From NCBI RefSeq assembly GCF_042677045.1, contig NZ_JBHTIH010000003.1, positions 434,001-498,000 on the forward strand: DNA of 64,000 nt. The letters are read 5' to 3'. A model generated the notes under the pieces. That model saw only the letters and a list, made by a program, of their open reading frames with translations, had not been told where the DNA came from and made no database searches. Shown here piece after piece: positions 54,692-64,000 of the stretch; within the stretch, counting starts at the first letter, position 1, and the number at the start of each line of letters is the position of its first letter. The translations under genes were made by a program, and so were the position numbers. This stretch comes from Lysobacter_K koreensis. GTDB lineage: Bacteria; Pseudomonadota; Gammaproteobacteria; Xanthomonadales; Xanthomonadaceae.

Positions 54692-55858
54692 ATGAATTTT
54701 CACGAATACCAGGCAAAGCAGCTCTTTGCCGACTACGGCATTGCGGTGCCCAAGGGCGTCATCGCCCGCACGCCCGACGAGGCCGTCGCGGCGGCCAAGA
54801 CCATTCCCGGCGACCTGTGGGTGGTCAAGGCCCAGATCCACGCCGGTGGCCGTGGCAAGGCCGGTGGCGTCAAGCTGGCCAAGTCGTTCGACGAGGTGAA
54901 GCAGTACACCGCCGCGATGCTGGGCACGCGGATGGCGACCTACCAGACCGCCGGCGTGCAGCTGCCGATCGACGCGGTGTTGGTGTGCGAAGGCACCGAC
55001 ATCGCCAAGGAGCTGTACCTGTCGGTGCTGGTGGACCGCTCGACCAAGTCGATCACGTTCATCGCCTCGGCCGAAGGCGGCATGGACATCGAGCAGGTCG
55101 CCGCCGAGAAGCCCGAGGCGATCCACACGCTCAACGTCAACTACGTGCAGGGCCTGCAGGCGTTCGAATGCCGCAACCTGGGCTTCGCGCTGGGCCTCAA
55201 CGCCAAGCAGGTCGGCCAGCTGACCAAGATCATGCTCGGCCTGTACAAGCTGTTCATGGAGAAGGACCTAGCGCTGGTCGAGCTGAACCCGCTGGCGATC
55301 CTCACCAACGGCGACTTGGCCGTGCTCGACGGCAAGGTTGATTCCGACGACAACGCCTCGTTCCGCCATCCGGAGCTGGTGGCGATGCGCGACATCCGCC
55401 AGGAAGACGAGACTGAGGTGCTGGCCAGCCAGCACGACCTCAATTACGTCACCATGGACGGCAACATCGGCTGCATGGTCAACGGTGCCGGCCTGGCGAT
55501 GGCGACCATGGACGTGATCTCGCTGGAAGGCGGTTCGCCCGCGAACTTCCTCGACGTCGGCGGCGGCGCCACCAAGGCGCGCGTGACCGAGGCGTTCAAG
55601 CTGATCCTCAGCTCGGACAAGGTCAAGGCGATCTTCGTCAATATCTTCGGCGGCATCGTCCGCTGCGACATGATCGCCGAGGGCATCATCGCCGCGGTCA
55701 AGGAAGTCGACGTCAAGGTGCCGGTGATCGTGCGCCTGGAAGGCACGAATGTTGAGGCCGGCAAGGAGCTGCTGAAGAACTCCGGACTGGCGATCACCGC
55801 GGCCGACGACATCAACGACGGCGCCAAGAAAGCGGTTGCTGCCGCCGCCGGCAAGTAA
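54692..55858 (+). CDS. sucC: Succinyl-CoA synthetase, beta subunit (ADP-forming)
   Basis: TCA-cycle step: succinyl-CoA + ADP/GDP + Pi to succinate + ATP/GTP. The 388-residue ATP-grasp subunit starts MNFHEYQAKQLFADYGIAVP. KAQIHAGGRGKAGGVKLAKS is the nucleotide loop; LELNPL-type VELNPLAIL holds the metal ligands; NGAGLAMATMD and FVNIFGGIVRCDMIAEGI belong to the CoA-ligase domain. Pairs with sucD 15 bases downstream. No other TCA genes are nearby. Confidence 0.98.
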   Translation: MNFHEYQAKQLFADYGIAVPKGVIARTPDEAVAAAKTIPGDLWVVKAQIHAGGRGKAGGVKLAKSFDEVKQYTAAMLGTRMATYQTAGVQLPIDAVLVCEGTDIAKELYLSVLVDRSTKSITFIASAEGGMDIEQVAAEKPEAIHTLNVNYVQGLQAFECRNLGFALGLNAKQVGQLTKIMLGLYKLFMEKDLALVELNPLAILTNGDLAVLDGKVDSDDNASFRHPELVAMRDIRQEDETEVLASQHDLNYVTMDGNIGCMVNGAGLAMATMDVISLEGGSPANFLDVGGGATKARVTEAFKLILSSDKVKAIFVNIFGGIVRCDMIAEGIIAAVKEVDVKVPVIVRLEGTNVEAGKELLKNSGLAITAADDINDGAKKAVAAAAGK

Positions 55859-55873
55859 GGACAGGACGAACCC

Positions 55874-56749
55874 ATGAGCGTTTTGATCAACAAGAACACC
55901 AAGGTGATCGTCCAGGGCTTCACCGGCTCGCAGGGCACCTTCCACGCCGAGCAGATGCTCGACTACGGCACCAAGGTCGTCGGCGGCGTGACCCCGGGCA
56001 AGGGCGGCACCGTCCACCTCGGCCTGCCGGTGTTCAACACCGTGGCCGATGCGGTTGCCGAGACCGGCGCCGATGCCTCGGTGATCTACGTGCCGCCGCC
56101 GTTCGCGGCCGACGCGATCCTCGAGGCCGCCGACGCTGGCATCAAGGTCATCGTCTGCATCACCGAGGGCATCCCGGTGCTGGACATGCTGCGCGTCAAG
56201 AACGTGCTCAACGGCTTCGACGACGTCGTGCTGGTCGGCCCGAACTGCCCGGGCGTGATCACGCCGGGCGAGTGCAAGATCGGCATCATGCCGGGCCACA
56301 TCCACCTGCCGGGCAAGATCGGGATCGTCTCGCGCTCGGGCACGCTGACCTACGAAGCGGTCAAGCAGACCACCGACGTCGGCCTGGGCCAGTCCACCTG
56401 TATTGGTATTGGCGGCGACCCGATCAACGGCACCAACTTCATCGACGCGCTGAAGTGGTTCCAGGACGACCCGCAGACCGAGGGCATCATCATGGTCGGC
56501 GAGATCGGTGGTTCGGCCGAGGAAGAAGCGGCGGAGTTCATCAGCCAGTACGTGACCAAGCCGGTCGTGGGCTTCATCGCCGGCGCTTCGGCGCCGAAGG
56601 GCAAGCGCATGGGCCACGCCGGTGCGATCGCCTCGGGCGGTTCGGGTACGGCCGAGGGCAAGTTCGCGGCGATGGAAGCGGCTGGCGTCACCACGGTGAA
56701 GTCGCCGGGCGACCTCGGCGCGGCGATCGCGAAGCGGCTCGCGAAGTAA
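55874..56749 (+). CDS. sucD: Succinyl-CoA synthetase, alpha subunit
   Basis: Carries the CoA site and the phosphorylated histidine. It has 291 residues. KVIVQGFTGSQGTFHAEQML is the CoA-binding start; GPNCPGVITPGECKIGIMPG and GIVSRSGTLTYEAV are central. The phospho-His is His248 in APKGKRMGHAGAIASGG. A terminator follows 27 bases after the stop, closing the two-gene operon. Confidence 0.98.
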   Translation: MSVLINKNTKVIVQGFTGSQGTFHAEQMLDYGTKVVGGVTPGKGGTVHLGLPVFNTVADAVAETGADASVIYVPPPFAADAILEAADAGIKVIVCITEGIPVLDMLRVKNVLNGFDDVVLVGPNCPGVITPGECKIGIMPGHIHLPGKIGIVSRSGTLTYEAVKQTTDVGLGQSTCIGIGGDPINGTNFIDALKWFQDDPQTEGIIMVGEIGGSAEEEAAEFISQYVTKPVVGFIAGASAPKGKRMGHAGAIASGGSGTAEGKFAAMEAAGVTTVKSPGDLGAAIAKRLAK

Positions 56750-56775
56750 GCTAGCGCCGCAGGCAATACCCCCGG

Positions 56776-56806
56776 AAGGGCCGCCTTGTGCGGCCCTTCT
56801 TGTTTC
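56776..56806 (+). terminator. Rho-independent terminator of sucCD
   Basis: Hairpin AAGGGCCGC-cttgt-GCGGCCCTT followed by CTTGTTTC. Strong stem with a short T-rich tail, 27 bases after sucD. Confidence 0.85.
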
Positions 56807-56865
56807 TCCCAGGCGGAGCCGCCTCGTGCGGCTGCTCTGAGTTCTTCTTCGACGACGAGAAGTGC

Positions 56866-58512
56866 ATGACCCTTTGCATCGCCCTAGCCCAGTTCGATTT
56901 CCCAGTGGGTGCCGTGCAGGCCAACGCCGAACGCATCGCGGCGCTGATCGTGCAGGCGCGCGACGAGCACGGGGCCGACGTGGTGCTGTTCCCCGAACTC
57001 GCACTGTCCGGTTACCCGCCAGAGGACCTGCTGGTCCGTCCGGGCTTCCTCGCCGACTGTGAAGCGGCGCTGCACGCCATCGCCGTGGACGTGGCTGGAA
57101 TCGTGGCGGTGGTCGGCTGGCCGCAGAGCGCCGGCGCGGTGGTCTACAACGCCGCCAGCGTGCTGCGCGACGGCCGCGTCGCGCAGACCTACCGCAAGCG
57201 CGAGTTGCCGAACTACGCGGTATTCGACGAGCGCCGCTACTTCGACGTCGACCCCGATCGCGATGACTGCGTGTTCGAGGTCAACGGCGTGCAGGTGGGC
57301 CTGATCATCTGCGAGGACCTCTGGTTCGCCGAGCCGCTGGCCAGCACCGCGGCGGCGGGCGCCCAGCTGGTGCTGGTGCCGAACGCCTCGCCGTACGAAC
57401 GCGACAAGCACGCCCAGCGCGACGCCCTGCTGGCGCAGCGCGTGCAGGAAACCTTGGTCGATGGCCGCGGAGTCGCGCTGGCTTACCTCAACGTTGTCGG
57501 CGGGCAGGACGCGCTGGTGTTCGATGGCGCCTCGGTGCTCGCCGACGGCGATGGCCGCGTGCATCCGGCGGCGAAGGCGTTCGAGGACCATTGGTTGGTC
57601 GCCGATTTCGATGCCGAAGCGCGCGTGTTCACGCCGGTCCTGTGGCCGGCCGAGGATGACGAAAGCCGCGACAGCCTGGCCTGGCGCGCGATCGTGCGCG
57701 GCACCCGCGACTACTGCCGCAAGAACGGCTTCGAGAAAGTCTGGCTCGGTCTGTCGGGTGGCATCGACTCGTCGCTGGTGCTGGCAGTCGCGGTTGATGC
57801 GCTGGGCGCCGAGAACGTCACCGCGGTGCGGATGCCGTCGCGCTACACCGCGGACCTGTCTAACGACTTGGCCGCGCAGCAATGCGCGACCCAGGGCGTG
57901 CGCTTGCTGACGTTGCCGATCGAAAAGCCATTCCAGGGCTACCTCGATGCGCTCGCGGAAACTTTCGCCGGCCAGGCCGTTGATACCACCGAGGAAAACC
58001 TGCAGTCGCGCACCCGCGGCGCGCTGCTGATGGCGCTAAGCAACAAGTTCGGCGGCCTGCTGCTGACCACCGGCAACAAGAGCGAGTACGCGGTCGGCTA
58101 CGCGACCATCTACGGCGACATGTGCGGCGGCTACGCGCCGATCAAGGACCTGTACAAGACCGAGGTGTTCGCGCTGGCGCGCTGGCGCAACGCGATGGCC
58201 GGCGAGCCGATCATCCCGGTCGCGGTGATCGAACGGCCGCCGTCGGCGGAGTTGCGCGACAACCAGAAGGACCAGGATTCGCTGCCGCCGTACGACGTGC
58301 TCGACGCGATCCTCCTGCGCCACGTTGACCAGGAGCAGTCACGCGACGAGATCGTCAAGGCCGGCTTCGATCCGGCGACCGTGGACCAGGTGCTGAGGCT
58401 CGTGCGAATCAGCGAGTGGAAGCGCCACCAGGCCGCGCCGGGGCCGAAAGTGTCGCGGCGGGCGTTCGGCCGCGAGCGTCGATACCCGATCAGCAACGGC
58501 TACAAGGCGTAG
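56866..58512 (+). CDS. nadE: Glutamine-dependent NAD+ synthase
   Basis: Amidates nicotinic acid adenine dinucleotide to NAD+. From the ATG at 56866 it has 548 residues; the frame is open 26 codons further up but overlaps the sucCD terminator. The N-terminal nitrilase-type glutaminase has the triad Glu44 (FPELALSGY), Lys111 (YRKRELPNY) and Cys149 (GLIICEDLW). The synthetase domain has the pyrophosphate loop SGGIDSS (297-303) and TTGNKSEYAVGYATIYGDM. An ammonia-tunnel enzyme, so free ammonia is not required. Confidence 0.97.
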   Translation: MTLCIALAQFDFPVGAVQANAERIAALIVQARDEHGADVVLFPELALSGYPPEDLLVRPGFLADCEAALHAIAVDVAGIVAVVGWPQSAGAVVYNAASVLRDGRVAQTYRKRELPNYAVFDERRYFDVDPDRDDCVFEVNGVQVGLIICEDLWFAEPLASTAAAGAQLVLVPNASPYERDKHAQRDALLAQRVQETLVDGRGVALAYLNVVGGQDALVFDGASVLADGDGRVHPAAKAFEDHWLVADFDAEARVFTPVLWPAEDDESRDSLAWRAIVRGTRDYCRKNGFEKVWLGLSGGIDSSLVLAVAVDALGAENVTAVRMPSRYTADLSNDLAAQQCATQGVRLLTLPIEKPFQGYLDALAETFAGQAVDTTEENLQSRTRGALLMALSNKFGGLLLTTGNKSEYAVGYATIYGDMCGGYAPIKDLYKTEVFALARWRNAMAGEPIIPVAVIERPPSAELRDNQKDQDSLPPYDVLDAILLRHVDQEQSRDEIVKAGFDPATVDQVLRLVRISEWKRHQAAPGPKVSRRAFGRERRYPISNGYKA

Positions 58513-58523
58513 GCAGGCCCGCG

Positions 58524-58742
58524 ATGGAATGGCTGATCGGAACGGCGGTGCTGGTGGCGGCTTTGTGGGCCATCATCCGCGCGTCGCGCGCAAGCGCCCG
58601 CCAACAGCCCAGTCGCGATTCCTCCGTAGGGGCCGCCGACAGGCCGTCCGGGACCATGGGCGATTGCAGCGACTGGAGCCGTGGCGACAGCGGCTGCGCG
58701 GCGGATTCCGATGGGGGTTGCGGTGATGGCGGCGGCGACTAG
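58524..58742 (+). CDS. Small membrane protein with Cys/Gly/Asp-rich tail
   Basis: A 72-residue protein starting 11 bases after nadE, not recognised as a named family. One N-terminal membrane helix (MEWLIGTAVLVAALWAIIRA) is followed by a basic and then a flexible segment. The end is rich in Cys, Gly, Asp and Ser (CSDWSRGDSGC, then GGCGDGGGD, three cysteines). Such short proteins with a Gly/Cys tail are common unnamed genes in this family. Coding is supported by the credible membrane helix and spacing; the ribosome site is poor. Confidence 0.6.
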   Translation: MEWLIGTAVLVAALWAIIRASRASARQQPSRDSSVGAADRPSGTMGDCSDWSRGDSGCAADSDGGCGDGGGD

Positions 58743-58782
58743 TCCGGAAATGCCTCCGGGCGAGTTCTGCGGCTGAAACAAA

Positions 58783-58806
58783 AAACGCCGCCCGAGGGCG
58801 GCGTTT
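58783..58806. terminator. Bidirectional terminator between the small membrane protein and bamD
   Basis: AAACGCCGCCC-ga-GGGCGGCGTTT; on the minus strand the stem is followed by TTTGTTT, so it is a good terminator for bamD, and it also faces the plus-strand gene. Confidence 0.9.
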
Positions 58807-58829
58807 CTACTGGGAAGTGCGACGACGAC

Positions 58830-59726
58830 TTAATCGTTGTCCAGCGCCGACTTCTCGCCCGCGAACGGGTTGAGCTTGCGCCAGTTGCTCGGGTAGTCGG
58901 GCCAGTTGCCGGCCAGGTACGGGTGGTTCGGCTCGTTCTGCTGCAGCACGCGCTTGGCGTCGGCGGCCAGGGTCTCGTTGCCGAGCGCGGCGTAGGCGGC
59001 GGCCATCGTTGCGACGGCGTCGTTCTGGTGCTCGCTCTGCGGGTAGGTCTCCAGCAGGTACTTGGCGCGGTCGGCCGCGGCCACGTTCGCGCCGCGGCGC
59101 AGGTAGTACAGCGCGGTTTCGAGCTCATGGCGGGCGAACATGTTGCGCAGCGCGATCATGCGGTTGCGCGCATCGGCGGCGTAGCGGCTGTTCGGGTAAC
59201 GCTCGGCGACGATCGAGAAGTCGTTGTACGCCTGGGTCGGCGTGGCCAGGTCGCGGCGGCTGGCATCCAGGCGCCAGGCCTTCTGCAGGAACACCGTGTC
59301 GCGGCTCGAGTTCGACAGGCCACGCAGGTAGTACATGTACGAGGTGTTGCGGTGGGTAGGGTAGGTGCGGATGAAGCGGTCGATGCTGCTGATCGCGTCC
59401 TCGTGCTTGCCGGCTTTGTACTGGGCGTACGCGGTCTCGACCAGCGCCTGCTCGGTGTAGGGGCCGTACGGGTACTGCGCGACCAGGCGCTTGAAGCTGG
59501 TCTCGGCGGCCGACCAGTTGCCGTTGGTCATCGAGCGGTGGGCCTTGGCGTAGATCTGCTCGACCGGCTGGCCTTCGTCCGCGTCCTTGTCCTTGAACAT
59601 CTTGCCGAAGCGGGCGCAGCCGCTGCCGGCGACGACGATGACCAGCAGCAGGGCCAGCAAACGCGCGTGCGCGGGGAGGTTCGCGGGGGTGTTCCGGGGG
59701 CGCAGCGAGGCGAAACGGTGGGTCAT
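58830..59726 (-). CDS. bamD: Outer membrane assembly lipoprotein BamD
   Basis: Essential lipoprotein of the BAM complex that inserts beta-barrel proteins. It has 298 residues from the ATG at 59724-59726. Signal with Cys37 in VVAGSGC; the -3 position is Gly, a weaker lipobox than usual. Five tetratricopeptide-like repeats follow, for example KAHRSMTNGNWSAAETSFKR and YAQYKAGKHEDAISSIDRFI. NPNSRY-type RYPNSRYAADARNRM is conserved. The frame stays open to 61562, antisense to rluD and pgeF; that part is a GC artefact. It is divergent from rluD. Confidence 0.95.
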   Translation of the reverse strand: MTHRFASLRPRNTPANLPAHARLLALLLVIVVAGSGCARFGKMFKDKDADEGQPVEQIYAKAHRSMTNGNWSAAETSFKRLVAQYPYGPYTEQALVETAYAQYKAGKHEDAISSIDRFIRTYPTHRNTSYMYYLRGLSNSSRDTVFLQKAWRLDASRRDLATPTQAYNDFSIVAERYPNSRYAADARNRMIALRNMFARHELETALYYLRRGANVAAADRAKYLLETYPQSEHQNDAVATMAAAYAALGNETLAADAKRVLQQNEPNHPYLAGNWPDYPSNWRKLNPFAGEKSALDND

Positions 59727-59764
59727 GGCAGGGTTCGACGGGCGCCAGGGGCACGAAGCGCCGA

Positions 59765-59771
59765 TAATAGC
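59765..59771. promoter_or_regulatory. Overlapping divergent -10 elements for bamD and rluD
   Basis: GATAATA serves both ways: GATAAT for the plus strand (rluD, leader about 45 bases) and TATTAT for the minus strand (bamD, leader about 33 bases). The two polymerases could not bind together. Confidence 0.5.
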
Positions 59772-59819
59772 AGTCCCGGTGCTGTCGCCCCCCTTAATGA
59801 ACTGGCTCCTGCCTCCCTG

Positions 59820-60794
59820 ATGAACGACACCGTGATCCCCCTCCAAGCCATCGTCCCGGATTCCAGTGCCGGCCGCCGTTTCGATGCGGTACTGGCCGAG
59901 CTGTTCCCGGACTACTCGCGCTCGCGGCTGTCGGCGTGGATCAAATCCGGCGACGCTCTGCTCGACGGCCACGTCGCCCGCCCGCGCGACCCGGTGCGCG
60001 GCGGCGAGACGCTGACGCTGAGCGTGGTTCTCGACATCCAGACCCACTCCGAGCCCGAGGACATCCCGCTGCACGTGCTGTACGAGGATGCGCACGTGTT
60101 CGTCATCGACAAGCCTGCCGGGCTGGTGGTGCACCCGGGCGCCGGCAACCCGGCCGGGACCCTGGTCAACGCGCTGCTGCACCGCGACCCGGCGTTGAAC
60201 GCGCTGCCGCGCGCCGGCATCGTCCACCGCCTCGACAAGGACACCTCCGGGGTGATGGTGGTGGCGCGCACGTTGCCGGCGCACACCGCGCTGGTCGAGC
60301 AACTGTCCTCGCGCGAAGTCCACCGCCAGTACCTGGCGGTGGTGGTCGGCGCGCTGGTATCCGGCGGCACCGCCAACCTGCCGATCGACCGCCACCCGCG
60401 CGACCGCATCCGCATGGCGGTGCGCGAAGACGGCCGCGACGCGGTCACCCACTACCGCCTGCGTGAGCGCTTCCGCGCGCACACGCTGCTCGAATGCCGG
60501 CTCGAGACCGGCCGCACCCACCAGATCCGCGTGCACATGGCGCACCTCAAGCACCCGATCGTCGGCGATCCGATGTACGGCGGCCCGCTCAAGCTGCCCA
60601 AGGGCGCGACCACCGAACTGGTCGAGGCGCTGCGCGGCTTCAAGCGCCAGGCGCTGCACGCCGAGACGCTGGAGTTCGCGCACCCGGTCACCGGCGAGCC
60701 GGTGCGCTGCACCGCCGCGGTGCCGGCCGACATGCTGCAACTGGTCGCCACGCTGCGTGCCGACAGCCAGGCCGCGGCCGAGAAGGCGCGCTAG
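59820..60794 (+). CDS. rluD: 23S rRNA pseudouridine(1911/1915/1917) synthase
   Basis: Makes three pseudouridines in helix 69 of 23S rRNA. It has 324 residues from the ATG at 59820. N-terminal S4 domain (about 17-75; SRSRLSAWIKSGDALLDG). The catalytic domain has the nucleophile Asp139 in GIVHRLDKDTSG and LETGRTHQIRVHMAH near 240. It is divergent from bamD and coupled to pgeF three bases downstream; the bamD / rluD / pgeF arrangement followed by clpB is the same as in E. coli. Confidence 0.96.
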   Translation: MNDTVIPLQAIVPDSSAGRRFDAVLAELFPDYSRSRLSAWIKSGDALLDGHVARPRDPVRGGETLTLSVVLDIQTHSEPEDIPLHVLYEDAHVFVIDKPAGLVVHPGAGNPAGTLVNALLHRDPALNALPRAGIVHRLDKDTSGVMVVARTLPAHTALVEQLSSREVHRQYLAVVVGALVSGGTANLPIDRHPRDRIRMAVREDGRDAVTHYRLRERFRAHTLLECRLETGRTHQIRVHMAHLKHPIVGDPMYGGPLKLPKGATTELVEALRGFKRQALHAETLEFAHPVTGEPVRCTAAVPADMLQLVATLRADSQAAAEKAR

Positions 60795-60797
60795 GCG

Positions 60798-61571
60798 ATG
60801 ACGACGGCGTGGCTGGATGCGGACTGGCCGGCGCCTGCGTCGGTGCGCGCGTTCACCACGCTGCGGCACGGCCTCGGCGAATCGGCGGCGCCGTTCGACC
60901 ACTTCAACCTGGGCAACCGCTACGCGGCCAGCGGCGACGATCCGGACACGGTCGAACACAACCGCGCGTTGCTCGTGGAACACGCGCGGTTGCCGGGGAT
61001 GCCGCATTGGTTGCGGCAGGTGCATGGGGTGGCGGTCGAGAGATTCGACGGGATGGCCAGTTCGCACGAGCCAGAAGCCGACGCCAGCGTCACTTCGACG
61101 CCAGGCAGCGTGCTCGCGATCCTCACCGCCGACTGTCTGCCGGTGCTGCTGTGCGCCGACGACGGCAGCGAAGTCGCGGCAGCGCATGCGGGCTGGCGCG
61201 GCCTCGCCGCCGGCGTGCTCGAAGCAACCGTCGCGGCGATGCGCACGCCTCCGTCGCGCGTGCTCGCCTGGCTCGGTCCGGCCGCCGGCCCGCAGCGTTA
61301 CGAAGTCGGGGTCGAGGTCTTCGATGCGTTCGTCGCGCGCGACTGGAGCGCCGCCAGCGCCTTCGTCAGCACCCGACCGCACCACTGGCGCGTCGACCTG
61401 TACGCGCTCGCGCGCCGCCGCCTGATCGCTGCCGGCTTGTCCGACGCGCACATCCACGGCGGTGGCCTGTGCACGATCTCCGACCCGCAACGCTTCTACT
61501 CGCACCGCCGCGACCAGCGCACCGGGCGCATGGCGTCGCTGGTGTGGATCGAGCCGGCCCAACGGGCGTGA
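60798..61571 (+). CDS. pgeF: Peptidoglycan editing factor PgeF (YfiH / laccase-domain)
   Basis: A 257-residue DUF152 protein. PgeF removes wrongly built UDP-MurNAc-L-Ser in E. coli; relatives act on purine nucleosides or phenols. Metal-binding residues are seen in RQVHG, TADCLPVLLC and AAHAGWRGLAAGV (the Cys and two His set). RFYSHRRD is at the C-terminus. Start three bases after rluD; the stop overlaps the next gene by four bases. Confidence 0.95.
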   Translation: MTTAWLDADWPAPASVRAFTTLRHGLGESAAPFDHFNLGNRYAASGDDPDTVEHNRALLVEHARLPGMPHWLRQVHGVAVERFDGMASSHEPEADASVTSTPGSVLAILTADCLPVLLCADDGSEVAAAHAGWRGLAAGVLEATVAAMRTPPSRVLAWLGPAAGPQRYEVGVEVFDAFVARDWSAASAFVSTRPHHWRVDLYALARRRLIAAGLSDAHIHGGGLCTISDPQRFYSHRRDQRTGRMASLVWIEPAQRA

Positions 61572-62116
61572 AATCGACGCCGGCCGACGCGAACCCGCCG
61601 ACGCTCTATCGGCAGTTGCTCGGCGCGCAGTTCGACACGCTTGCGCCGGGCCTGCAGGCGCTGCATGCGCGCCACGGACGCCACCGCTACCACGGCAAGG
61701 TCGAAGTCGACCGCGGCCGCGGCCTGCTCGCGTGGCTATGCGCCGCGGCCACCGGGCTGCCGCGCGCGGGCCGTGGCCCGATCAAGGTCGAGATCGTCGC
61801 CGGGGCCGGGTGCGAGCGCTGGACGCGGGTGTTCGCCGCACGCGCGATGCGTTCGCGGCTGTGGGCACGCGACGGCCTGCTGTGCGAACGGCTGGGGCTG
61901 GTCACGTTCGGCTTCCGCTTGCAGGTCGTGGACGGCGCGATCACCTGGCAGGTCGAGCGCGTGCGCGCGTTGGGCGTGCCGCTGCCGACGCGCTGGTTCG
62001 CGCGCATCCGCGCCCGCGAATACGTGAGTCACGGCCGCTACCACTTCGATGTCGCCGCGGCAGTGCCGCTGGCCGGCCTGCTGGTGCACTACCATGGCTG
62101 GCTCGACGAGGCCTGA
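61568..62116 (+). CDS. DUF4166 family protein
   Basis: A 182-residue protein of unknown function from the GTG at 61568, overlapping pgeF (GTGA). The DUF4166 pattern is visible: YRQLLGAQFDTLAPGLQALH, RYHGKVEVDRGRGLLAWLC, RVFAARAMRSRLWARDGLL and a C-terminal FDVAAAVPLAGLLVHYHGWL. No membrane segment or signal. Homologues are often fused to or next to saccharopine-dehydrogenase-like genes; here it is tied to rluD-pgeF. The long frame upstream is a GC artefact. Confidence 0.75.
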   Translation: MKSTPADANPPTLYRQLLGAQFDTLAPGLQALHARHGRHRYHGKVEVDRGRGLLAWLCAAATGLPRAGRGPIKVEIVAGAGCERWTRVFAARAMRSRLWARDGLLCERLGLVTFGFRLQVVDGAITWQVERVRALGVPLPTRWFARIRAREYVSHGRYHFDVAAAVPLAGLLVHYHGWLDEA

Positions 62117-62191
62117 AACCACGCTTTCCGACGTCGATGGCGCTAGCGCCCAATCACACTTCGACGTCGCCTGAACGACCGTCGTGCGAGG

Positions 62192-62219
62192 CTTGAATCG
62201 TCCGGTGCCAACCGCATCT
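62192..62219 (+). promoter_or_regulatory. Heat-shock (sigma-32) promoter of clpB
   Basis: CTTGAA (62192-62197), 14-base spacer, CCGCATCT (62212-62219): one mismatch to the CTTGAA-N13-14-CCCCATNT consensus. It would give a leader of about 50 bases before clpB. Confidence 0.75.
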
Positions 62220-62274
62220 TCGAAGCATCGCGGCCGGGCCGCGCACTCCTTGCACACGCACCCGAGGACTTCCG

Positions 62275-64000
<1,726 letters not shown>

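Noticed and set aside
59727..61562. Upstream 600 codons of the minus-strand frame that ends as bamD
   Set aside because: Antisense to rluD and pgeF; composition is artefactual. The real bamD begins at 59726 with a signal peptide.

Overview
The window is a gene-dense, GC-rich chromosomal segment from a gammaproteobacterium. I infer the family Lysobacteraceae (Xanthomonadaceae), a relative of Lysobacter, Luteimonas or Xanthomonas. The reasons are the xpsN-xpsD type II secretion pair, a division/cell-wall cluster without murD or murB, the neighbourhoods lpxC-dciA-M23 peptidase-secA and pilS-pilR-pilA-pilB-pilC-pilD-coaE, and several families of small dispersed palindromes. Almost everything is core chromosome. 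I see no phage, transposase, CRISPR array, rRNA or tRNA. All gene names rest on reading motifs and neighbours; no database search was run.

Left part (1-16300): the end of a type II secretion operon (xpsN fragment, secretin xpsD) is followed by two coupled glycosyltransferase-type genes. Then come pyrF and ettA on the minus strand and glyA on the plus strand. A long plus-strand operon follows: nrdR, an unknown exported protein, ribD, a methyltransferase, ribE, a ribB with a degenerate ribA-like half, ribH, nusB and thiL. It makes riboflavin and completes thiamine pyrophosphate.

Middle (16300-44050): minus-strand genes for a uracil-DNA-glycosylase-like protein, an FAD-linked oxidase, yraN and lpoA stand divergent to rsmI. 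The RNase P RNA gene follows. After about 500 bp of non-coding DNA the dcw cluster begins: mraZ, rsmH, ftsL, ftsI, murE, murF, mraY, ftsW, murG, murC, ddl, ftsQ, ftsA, ftsZ and lpxC. Most of these genes overlap by 1 to 11 bases and build peptidoglycan precursors and the divisome. dciA (replicative helicase loading) and an M23 peptidase are divergent with touching 5' ends. A 76-bp tandem repeat array and an unusual leader with a terminator hairpin precede secA.

Right part (44050-64000): a MutT-ThiE fusion; the type IV pilus block on the minus strand (pilS, pilR, pilA with a sigma-54-type promoter, pilB, pilC, pilD, then coaE); sucCD; nadE; a tiny Cys/Gly-rich membrane protein; bamD divergent from rluD; pgeF; a DUF4166 protein; and a truncated clpB behind a heat-shock-type promoter.

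No obviously new multi-gene system is visible. The points most worth a second look are the 76-bp array and the secA leader, the unknown gene inside the riboflavin operon, the missing murD/murB, the degenerate RibA half, and the way short palindromic repeats supply a stop codon, abut a start codon or sit between two-component genes.
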